The position numbers and the translations under genes were made by a program. The notes below the pieces were generated by a model. That model did no database searches and was not told the DNA's origin. It saw only the letters and a program-made list of their open reading frames with translations. DNA of 5,035 nt from Clostridia bacterium (lineage in GTDB: Bacteria > Bacillota > Clostridia > Christensenellales > CAG-1252): contig JAFZZX010000164.1 of NCBI GenBank assembly GCA_017615515.1, forward strand, positions 1 through 5,035. Direction: 5' to 3'. Every line of letters starts with the position of its first letter. The first letter of the stretch is position 1. Positions 1 to 4,115 of the stretch are shown here, piece after piece.

Positions 1-75
1 CTCGATCAATTTGAGATGTCCGTTGTGCAGCGGATTGTATTCCGCCGTGATCGCGACGATTTTCTTTTCGGGCAT
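1..75 (-). CDS. tmcAL: Probable tRNA(Met) cytidine acetate ligase TmcAL (YlbM family), N-terminal fragment
   Basis: Only the first 25 residues are inside the window; the gene continues past base 1. They read MPEKKIVAITAEYNPLHNGH followed by LKLIE. The segment EYNPLHNGH (residues 12-20) carries the HxGH nucleotide-binding motif and closely matches the EYNPFHNGH signature of TmcAL/YlbM. From family knowledge, this cytoplasmic enzyme uses ATP and acetate to form N4-acetylcytidine at the wobble position of elongator tRNA-Met. The start at base 75 is chosen because family members begin just before this motif. An in-frame ATG at base 90 would add MKASF, but the AAGGAG at 96-91 directly abuts it, whereas it lies 15 nt from the ATG at 75, so neither spacing is ideal. 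The gene is divergent from pta. Other HxGH nucleotidyltransferases, such as CoaD-like enzymes, are possible, but their motif context differs. No more can be said without the rest of the gene. Confidence 0.75.
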   Translation of the reverse strand, partial: MPEKKIVAITAEYNPLHNGHLKLIE

Positions 76-94
76 AAAACTTGCTTTCATCTCC

Positions 95-123
95 TTGCAT
101 TTTCCGCGCGCGGGGGGTATAAT
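95..123 (+). promoter_or_regulatory. Candidate sigma-A promoter of pta-ackA
   Basis: A perfect -10 TATAAT lies at 118-123. A weak -35, TTGCAT, lies at 95-100 with a 17-bp spacer (101-117), matching the consensus TTGACA at three of six positions. Transcription would start near base 130 and give a leader of about 48 nt before the pta ATG. The spacer is very GC-rich and contains the perfect 10-bp palindrome CCGCGCGCGG (104-113). The -35 overlaps the AAGGAG (96-91) of the divergent tmcAL gene. Confidence 0.6.
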
Positions 124-124
124 T

Positions 125-153
125 ATTATACATTTTTTTCTTAGGAAAAGAAA
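125..153 (-). promoter_or_regulatory. Candidate divergent promoter of tmcAL
   Basis: Read on the minus strand, bases 130-125 give a perfect TATAAT. At 17-bp spacing the -35 position (153-148) reads TTTCTT, a poor match, so the call rests on the -10. Transcription would start near base 118 and run leftward into tmcAL. This -10 mirrors the pta -10 with one base between them, so the two promoters overlap and probably cannot be occupied at once. This is inference from sequence only. Confidence 0.4.
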
Positions 154-163
154 TCTTTTTTAT

Positions 164-170
164 AAGGAGA
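164..170 (+). promoter_or_regulatory. Ribosome binding site of pta
   Basis: AAGGAGA lies 7 nt before the ATG at 178, an ideal Shine-Dalgarno placement that fixes this start. Confidence 0.85.
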
Positions 171-177
171 TTGCATT

Positions 178-1176
178 ATGTCGAAATTGATGGATGAAAT
201 CAAGCAAAAAGCCGCGCTTTTGAACAAGCACATCGTCCTCGCCGAAGGCGAAGAAGAGCGTATCATTCGCGCCGCGGAGATGATCGCCGCGAAGAAGATC
301 GCCCGTCTGACCCTGATCGGCAATCCGAACGTGATCAAGGCGAAGTGCCCGGACGCGAAGCTGGACGGCGTCCAAATCGTGGATCCCGCCACGAGTCCGA
401 AGACCAAGGAATACGCCGCGCTTCTCTACGAACTGCGCAAGGCGAAAGGTATGACCCTCGAGCAGGCGGAAAAGCTTACGCTCGATTGCTCCTACTACTC
501 CGTTTTGATGATCAAAGCGGGCGACGCGGACGGTATGGTCAGCGGCGCGGTGCACAGCACGGGCGACACCCTTCGTCCCGCGCTCCAGATCATCAAGACC
601 GCACCCGGCATCAGCACGGTCTCGAGTTGCTTCATTATGTGCCTTCCCGAAGGCTCCAAGTACGGTGAAAAGGACGTTATGGTCTACGGCGACTGCGCCG
701 TGAATATCGATCCGAACGAGGATCAGCTCGCCGACATCGCGATCTCGACCGCCGAGAGCGCGAGGACTCTCGCAGGCATTTCTCCGCGCGTCGCGATGCT
801 CTCCTTCTCCACGAAGGGCAGCGCGAAGCACGACACCGTGACCAAGGTGCAGAATGCGACCCGTATCGCGCACGAAAAGGCGCCCAACCTCGACCTCGAC
901 GGCGAGCTTCAGCTCGACGCCGCACTCGTTCCCGCCGTCGCTTCCTTGAAGGCGCCCGGCAGCGCGGTCGCAGGCAAGGCGAACGTCCTGATCTTCCCCG
1001 ACCTCGAAGCGGGCAATATCGGCTACAAGCTCACCCAGCGCCTCGGCGGCGCCGAAGCAATCGGCCCGATCTGCCAAGGTCTCGCCGCTCCCGTGAACGA
1101 TCTCTCTCGCGGATGCGTCGCGGAGGACGTCGTGGGCGTGGTCGCCGTCACCGCCGTTCAGGCAGGCAATAAATAA
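178..1176 (+). CDS. pta: Phosphate acetyltransferase (phosphotransacetylase)
   Basis: This enzyme of 332 residues reversibly converts acetyl-CoA and phosphate to acetyl phosphate and CoA in the cytoplasm. It is the first step of the acetate/ATP-forming pathway. Recognisable family segments are DTLRPALQIIKT (130-141), LSFSTKGSA (208-216), DGELQLDAAL (241-250), NVLIFPDLEAGNIGYKLTQR (269-288) and GPICQGLAAPVNDLSRGC (296-313). Ser310, Arg311 and Asp317 match the catalytic Ser309/Arg310/Asp316 set of the Methanosarcina thermophila enzyme, offset by one. The length fits the short Pta class, which lacks the N-terminal regulatory extension found in enterobacterial Pta. AAGGAGA 7 nt upstream supports the ATG. 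The next gene, ackA, begins 9 nt after the stop, so the pair is almost certainly one operon. Nothing appears truncated or altered. Confidence 0.97.
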   Translation: MSKLMDEIKQKAALLNKHIVLAEGEEERIIRAAEMIAAKKIARLTLIGNPNVIKAKCPDAKLDGVQIVDPATSPKTKEYAALLYELRKAKGMTLEQAEKLTLDCSYYSVLMIKAGDADGMVSGAVHSTGDTLRPALQIIKTAPGISTVSSCFIMCLPEGSKYGEKDVMVYGDCAVNIDPNEDQLADIAISTAESARTLAGISPRVAMLSFSTKGSAKHDTVTKVQNATRIAHEKAPNLDLDGELQLDAALVPAVASLKAPGSAVAGKANVLIFPDLEAGNIGYKLTQRLGGAEAIGPICQGLAAPVNDLSRGCVAEDVVGVVAVTAVQAGNK

Positions 1177-1181
1177 GGAGA
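1175..1181 (+). promoter_or_regulatory. Ribosome binding site of ackA overlapping the pta stop
   Basis: AAGGAGA begins within the pta TAA (1174-1176) and lies 4 nt before the ackA ATG at 1186. This arrangement favours translational coupling of ackA to pta. Confidence 0.8.
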
Positions 1182-1185
1182 CGAT

Positions 1186-2379
1186 ATGAAGATTCTCGTT
1201 ATCAACGCAGGTAGTTCTTCCCTCAAATATCAACTGATCGAGATGGAGACCGAGACCGTCATTGCGAAGGGCGTGTGCGAGCGCGTCACGCAGGATAAGT
1301 CCCGTCTCGTGCATAAAGTAGGCGACGCCGAGTATAAGGTTGAGCATCCGATGCCCACCCATACCGAGGCGCTCTCCCTCGTGCTTTCCACCTTGACCGA
1401 TCCCCAGATGGGCGTCATCAAGAGCCTTGACGAGATCGCCGCCGTCGGACATCGCGTCCTGCACGGCGCGGAGGACTTCAAAGAGTCCGTCCTGATCGAC
1501 GACGAAGTCGTCCGCATCTGTGAGAAGAATAAGGAACTCGGCCCCCTGCATATGCCGGCGAACATTGCCTGTATCTGCGCCTGCCGCAAGCTCCTGCCCG
1601 TTCCGCAGGTCGCGGCGTTCGACACGTCCTTCCACCAGACGATGCCCGATTACGCCTATCGTTACGCTCTCCCCGAGAACTATTACACCGAATGGCGTAT
1701 GCGCCGTTTCGGCTTCCACGGCACGAGCCACAAGTTCGTTTCGGGCGAGGCGATCAAGTATCTCGGCAAGAAGGAGTCCAAGATCATCACCTGCCACCTC
1801 GGCAACGGCTCCTCTCTCGCCGCCGTCTTGAACGGCAAGTGCGTCGATACGTCGATGGGCTATACCCCCCTTGCGGGCGTGCCGATGGGCACCCGTTCGG
1901 GCGACATCGACCCCGCGCTCCTCGAGGCGATCTGCAACAAGACGGGTATGAACATCTCCGACGCGATCAACCTCGGACTCAATAAGCTCAGCGGTATGCA
2001 GGGCATCGCGGGCAAGAGCGACTTCAGAGACCTCGCCGATATGGCGAAAGCGGGCGACGAGAACGCGAAGCTTGCACTCAATATGTTCGCTTACGGCGTC
2101 AAGAAGTTTATCGGCGCTTACGCTGCGGCGATGAACGGTGTGGACGCGGTCGTGATGACGGGCGGCATCGGCGAGAACAGCGTCGACGTCCGCGCGATGA
2201 TCCTCAGCGGCATGGAGTACCTCGGCATCACCTTCGATCCCGCGAAGAACAACGTTCGCGGCAAGTTTGCCGACATCACGGCGGAGGGCGGCAAGGTCAA
2301 GGTGCTCGTGATCCCCACCAATGAGGAGCTCGTGATCGCGCGCGATACCAAGGCGCTCGCTTTCCCCTCTGCCAAATAA
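1186..2379 (+). CDS. ackA: Acetate kinase
   Basis: This cytoplasmic kinase of 397 residues transfers the phosphoryl group of acetyl phosphate (the Pta product) to ADP, giving acetate and ATP, and also runs in reverse. It belongs to the ASKHA fold. Both acetate-kinase signatures are visible: VINAGSSSLKYQL at 5-17, and CHLGNGSS with DTSMG between 203 and 225. Residues that fit the active-site set known from the Methanosarcina enzyme are Asn7, Arg90 (GHRVLHG), Asp146 (AAFDTSFHQ), His178 (FGFHGTSH), Arg237 (GTRSGD) and Glu380/Glu381 (PTNEE). The adenosine-binding loop MTGGIGENS is at 324-332. The length is normal for the family and the gene is intact. It lies 9 nt after pta with its own Shine-Dalgarno site, so stoichiometric expression is likely. 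No strong terminator follows it; the only hairpin candidate is the palindrome at 2413-2448. Confidence 0.98.
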   Translation: MKILVINAGSSSLKYQLIEMETETVIAKGVCERVTQDKSRLVHKVGDAEYKVEHPMPTHTEALSLVLSTLTDPQMGVIKSLDEIAAVGHRVLHGAEDFKESVLIDDEVVRICEKNKELGPLHMPANIACICACRKLLPVPQVAAFDTSFHQTMPDYAYRYALPENYYTEWRMRRFGFHGTSHKFVSGEAIKYLGKKESKIITCHLGNGSSLAAVLNGKCVDTSMGYTPLAGVPMGTRSGDIDPALLEAICNKTGMNISDAINLGLNKLSGMQGIAGKSDFRDLADMAKAGDENAKLALNMFAYGVKKFIGAYAAAMNGVDAVVMTGGIGENSVDVRAMILSGMEYLGITFDPAKNNVRGKFADITAEGGKVKVLVIPTNEELVIARDTKALAFPSAK

Positions 2380-2412
2380 GGCGCGGAGCGGAAAGGGTTT
2401 CCTTGCGAAAAT

Positions 2413-2448
2413 AGAAATTATTTGTCAAAATCGTTGACAGTAATTTCT
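2413..2448. repeat. Imperfect inverted repeat enclosing the rpmF -35
   Basis: The outer arms AGAAATTA (2413-2420) and TAATTTCT (2441-2448) are perfectly complementary over 8 bp. The inner arms TGTCAA (2423-2428) and TTGACA (2434-2439) are perfectly complementary over 6 bp around a 5-base loop. The junction is TT on the left and G on the right. The right inner arm is the -35 hexamer itself. It could be an operator, or a weak AT-rich terminator hairpin for pta-ackA; the tract that follows, CTCTTTCCC, is a poor U-run. Confidence 0.6.
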
Positions 2449-2462
2449 CTTTCCCATATAAT
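2434..2462 (+). promoter_or_regulatory. Perfect-consensus sigma-A promoter of rpmF
   Basis: TTGACA (2434-2439) and TATAAT (2457-2462) are separated by exactly 17 bp (2440-2456). Both hexamers match the consensus at every position. Transcription should start near 2469, giving a leader of about 40 nt before the rpmF ATG. Strong constitutive output is expected for a ribosomal protein gene unless the overlapping palindrome is used for repression. Confidence 0.9.
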
Positions 2463-2495
2463 AAATAACTGTGAATGTTTTGGCAGCACGGAAAT

Positions 2496-2503
2496 AGGAG
2501 GTG
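2496..2503 (+). promoter_or_regulatory. Ribosome binding site of rpmF
   Basis: AGGAGGTG is a full match to the anti-Shine-Dalgarno complement and lies 6 nt before the ATG at 2510. A GTG at 2501 is in frame and would add three residues, but it is inside this site and is therefore not the start. Confidence 0.9.
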
Positions 2504-2509
2504 TATGAT

Positions 2510-2701
2510 ATGGCAGTACCGAAGTGTAAAGTGTCCAAGTCGAGGAGAGATTCCCGCGCGGCGAATTGGAAGATCGATAAGGTCGGTCTCGTCGAGTGCC
2601 CCAATTGCCATGAACTGATCCGTAGTCATAGGGTTTGCCCGAAATGCGGTTACTATGACAAAGAGAAGGTCGTGGAAATCAAAGCAAAGAAAGACAACTG
2701 A
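2510..2701 (+). CDS. rpmF: Large ribosomal subunit protein bL32
   Basis: This 63-residue protein of the 50S subunit starts MAVPKCKVSKSRRDSRAANW, the basic rRNA-binding tail typical of bL32. A four-cysteine zinc ribbon follows: CPNC at 30-33 and CPKC at 43-46, so this is the zinc-containing (C+) form. The protein ends in a lysine-rich tail. The ATG at 2510 is fixed by the AGGAGGTG site and by the family N-terminus MAVPK. The gene has its own perfect-consensus promoter and a strong terminator, so it is probably monocistronic. Many Firmicutes place a DUF177 (YceD) gene just upstream and fatty-acid genes such as plsX downstream; neither is present here. The gene looks complete and normal. Confidence 0.97.
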   Translation: MAVPKCKVSKSRRDSRAANWKIDKVGLVECPNCHELIRSHRVCPKCGYYDKEKVVEIKAKKDN

Positions 2702-2716
2702 TCCCATTTGAGAAAT

Positions 2717-2756
2717 TGCCGCCGTTTCGCGTATAAGCGCTCGGCGGCATTTTTTT
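2717..2756 (+). terminator. Intrinsic terminator of rpmF
   Basis: GCCGCCG (2718-2724) pairs with CGGCGGC (2742-2748), extended by T2717-A2749. A small inner stem, CGC/GCG (2728-2730 with 2737-2739), lies in the loop region. Seven T residues follow at 2750-2756. It begins 15 nt after the rpmF stop and should end that transcript. Confidence 0.92.
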
Positions 2757-2811
2757 ACTCGTGTGCGTTTATGGCACTCGTTGCAAATGAGAGATTGCTT
2801 TCGCAGTCTAC

Positions 2812-2818
2812 GGAGGAG
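2812..2818 (+). promoter_or_regulatory. Ribosome binding site that decides the start of the DUF6273-like gene
   Basis: GGAGGAG precedes the ATG at 2822; its GGAGG core is 5 nt away. The reading frame is open upstream to 2708, but that part runs through the rpmF terminator and has no Shine-Dalgarno site. An ATG at 2831 is in frame but less well spaced (12 nt from the end of the site). Confidence 0.75.
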
Positions 2819-2821
2819 TAT

Positions 2822-3703
2822 ATGGATGAGATGCAGACGATAACGTTCGGTAGTTATCCGCAAAGCAGAGTCAATGATGAGGAGTTGGTCGCCGCCTTGA
2901 CGGAGCAGGCGGGAGGCAAGCCCGCGGAGGGCGGTCTGTGGCGCAAGACTTTTTATTGGAAAGGGCACAGGAAGGAGCCGAGTCGCATTTGGCTCGTCGA
3001 CGCCACCTTGGACGGCGAGCGCTACCGCGGTGTCTCTTTCGAGTATTATAGGTCGCACTTCCACGACTACGGCAAGAACTATATCCAAAAGGTCAACGGA
3101 TACCTGGCGGACAACGTCTATTGGTTTCGTTACGAGCCGATCGTCTGGCAAGTACTCAGTGATAAGGACGGCGTTTTGACTCTCCTTTCCGAAAAAGTTT
3201 TGGACGATATGGAGTACAACGATCGCAGCTGCCTCGAGGATCCGACCGCGAAGGACGCGGAGGTCCCGCGTTTGCCTTTTCAAAAGAGCCTTTTGCGCCT
3301 ATGGCTGAACGACGACTTTTACCGTACGGCGTTCGATGAGTCGGAGCGTGCGTGCTTGGTTTCCACGATCTGCGCGTTCGTCCCGAGGAAGGACGAGACG
3401 TTGGTCGTCACGCCGCAGGAAGAGCAAAACCAAGTCTTTTTGCTGACCTTCGACGAAGTGTGGGCATACGCGGAAAAGTATGTCGGTAAAGAGAAACTCC
3501 TCAACTGGACCGCGCGCACGTCCACCGACTATGCGAACGCACAGGGCGCTTGGCCGGTATTCGGCGCGGCGCAATATTGGACTTGCGAGTCGACTGCCGG
3601 AAAGACGAGCGTTCCGTGCGTCGATTATCGAGGCTCGTACTCTTCTTCCTATCACGACTTCGACAGTGGCGTTCTTCCCGCGATCCGCATCAAATCCCTA
3701 TAA
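2822..3703 (+). CDS. DUF6273-like protein of unknown function
   Basis: This 293-residue protein has no signal peptide or membrane segment that I can see, so it is probably cytoplasmic. Its pattern recalls the DUF6273 family, which is common in gut Clostridia. The matching segments are FGSYPQ (9-14), EPIVWQVL (105-112), LLSEKVLD (121-128), SLLRLWLNDDFYRTAFDESE (156-175), VFLLTFDEVWAYAEKY (205-220), YWTCES (252-257) and GVLPAIRI (283-290). The C-terminal order of aromatic segment, VDYRG and GVLPAIRI resembles that of proteins with a C-type-lectin/formylglycine-enzyme-like fold; this is inference. No catalytic residues can be assigned. The gene lies between the rpmF and ylxM units with terminators on both sides and no recognisable promoter. 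Its codons look less biased by eye than those of pta and ackA, which suggests lower expression or later acquisition. The family assignment is fairly secure; the function is unknown. Confidence 0.8.
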   Translation: MDEMQTITFGSYPQSRVNDEELVAALTEQAGGKPAEGGLWRKTFYWKGHRKEPSRIWLVDATLDGERYRGVSFEYYRSHFHDYGKNYIQKVNGYLADNVYWFRYEPIVWQVLSDKDGVLTLLSEKVLDDMEYNDRSCLEDPTAKDAEVPRLPFQKSLLRLWLNDDFYRTAFDESERACLVSTICAFVPRKDETLVVTPQEEQNQVFLLTFDEVWAYAEKYVGKEKLLNWTARTSTDYANAQGAWPVFGAAQYWTCESTAGKTSVPCVDYRGSYSSSYHDFDSGVLPAIRIKSL

Positions 3704-3710
3704 AACGAGA

Positions 3711-3750
3711 GCCTCTATCAAGTAAAAACGCTTGACAGAGGCTTTTTTCT
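3711..3750 (+). terminator. Intrinsic terminator of the DUF6273-like gene, overlapping the ylxM promoter
   Basis: GCCTCTATCAAG (3711-3722) pairs with CTTGACAGAGGC (3731-3742) over 12 positions with a single A-C mismatch (3717 with 3736). The loop is 8 nt and six T residues follow (3743-3748). It begins 7 nt after the stop codon. The descending arm contains the TTGACA of the next promoter, and the T-run falls in that promoter's spacer. Confidence 0.92.
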
Positions 3751-3760
3751 TGCCTATAAT
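3732..3760 (+). promoter_or_regulatory. Perfect-consensus sigma-A promoter of ylxM-ffh
   Basis: TTGACA (3732-3737) and TATAAT (3755-3760) are separated by exactly 17 bp (3738-3754), with full consensus in both hexamers. The predicted start is near 3767. The promoter is embedded in the upstream terminator. It should give strong transcription of the signal recognition particle genes. Confidence 0.9.
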
Positions 3761-3761
3761 A

Positions 3762-3783
3762 TGTAAAGTAATCTTGCTTTACA
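3762..3783. repeat. Inverted repeat at the predicted ylxM-ffh transcription start
   Basis: TGTAAAG (3762-3768) and CTTTACA (3777-3783) are perfectly complementary over 7 bp around an 8-nt loop. The repeat begins two bases after the -10 and spans the predicted start near 3767. It could be a small operator or a hairpin near the 5' end of the mRNA. The role is not known. Confidence 0.5.
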
Positions 3784-3793
3784 GGGGAGAGGG
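3784..3793 (+). promoter_or_regulatory. Ribosome binding site of ylxM
   Basis: The purine tract GGGGAGAGGG directly precedes the ATG at 3795. The frame is open further upstream to 3732, but that stretch lies in the terminator and promoter, so 3795 is the start. Confidence 0.75.
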
Positions 3794-3794
3794 T

Positions 3795-4115
3795 ATGGAT
3801 ATTCGTGATCGCGTCAGGCTCTCGTCGCTCCTTACGGAGTACGGTGCGCTGTTGACGGACAGACAACGCGATATGCTGAATATGTACGTTGAGATGGATA
3901 TGTCCCTCTTCGAAGTGGCGGAGGAAACCGGCGTGACGCGACAGGCTGTTTTGGACGCGGTCAAGCACGGTGCGGACGCATTGCAGAAATATGAAGACGC
4001 GGTCGGCAAAGTCGCATTGAAGGATTCTATCCTCTCGGAACTGGACAAACTTACCGCGTCGGACGAGGGTCTCCGCGCGAGACTTGGCGCGATCTACGCA
4101 TTATTGGAGGGTTAA
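3795..4115 (+). CDS. ylxM: YlxM/p13 family DNA-binding-like protein (UPF0122), SRP-associated
   Basis: This 106-residue protein belongs to a small helical family almost always encoded just upstream of ffh in Firmicutes. It has a helix-turn-helix resembling sigma-factor region 4. The opening helices, with LLTDRQRDMLNMYVEMDMS (19-37), lead into the HTH at about 37-57, including EVAEETGVTRQAVLDAVKHG (40-59). An acidic helical tail follows, rich in Leu, Glu and Asp. From family knowledge, YlxM is reported to interact with the signal recognition particle and modulate it; a transcription role is often annotated from the HTH but is not proven. Its stop TAA is followed directly by the ffh ATG (TAAATG, zero spacing), so the two are translationally coupled. 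The start is set by the purine-rich site at 3784-3793. The length is typical. Confidence 0.9.
   Translation: MDIRDRVRLSSLLTEYGALLTDRQRDMLNMYVEMDMSLFEVAEETGVTRQAVLDAVKHGADALQKYEDAVGKVALKDSILSELDKLTASDEGLRARLGAIYALLEG

Noticed and set aside
133..163. Two mutually exclusive small hairpins in the pta leader (TTTCTT with AAGAAA, and AAAAG with CTTTT), possibly a switch.
   Set aside because: Stems are 5-6 bp and almost all A-U, so they are unlikely to be stable; such pairing is common by chance in AT-rich leaders. No known riboswitch core is visible.
160..1797. A 545-codon open frame on the minus strand, antisense to pta and ackA.
   Set aside because: It crosses two clearly real genes, has a low-complexity Arg/Asp/Gly/His-rich product with no recognisable domain, and is the expected mirror of GC-rich, codon-biased genes. 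No ribosome site was evident.
2390..2402. GGAAA-GGG-TTTCC hairpin just after ackA as a terminator.
   Set aside because: The stem has only 5 bp with a 3-nt loop and no T-run follows.
2400..2428. Divergent promoter on the minus strand using TTGACA at 2428-2423.
   Set aside because: The position 17 bp away reads CAAGGA, which is no -10, and no minus-strand gene lies there.
2708..2821. N-terminal extension of the DUF6273-like gene from a TTG at 2708 or an ATG at 2771.
   Set aside because: The TTG start lies before the rpmF terminator hairpin and would translate through it. The ATG at 2771 has no Shine-Dalgarno site. The GGAGG before 2822 is clear.
2297..3283. A 328-codon open frame on the minus strand across the ackA end, rpmF and the DUF6273-like gene.
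   Set aside because: It overlaps three plus-strand genes plus the rpmF promoter and terminator and shows no family motif; chance antisense frame.
3732..3794. N-terminal extension of YlxM by 21 residues from a TTG at 3732.
   Set aside because: The bases are the ylxM promoter itself and part of the upstream terminator; the family N-terminus fits the ATG at 3795.
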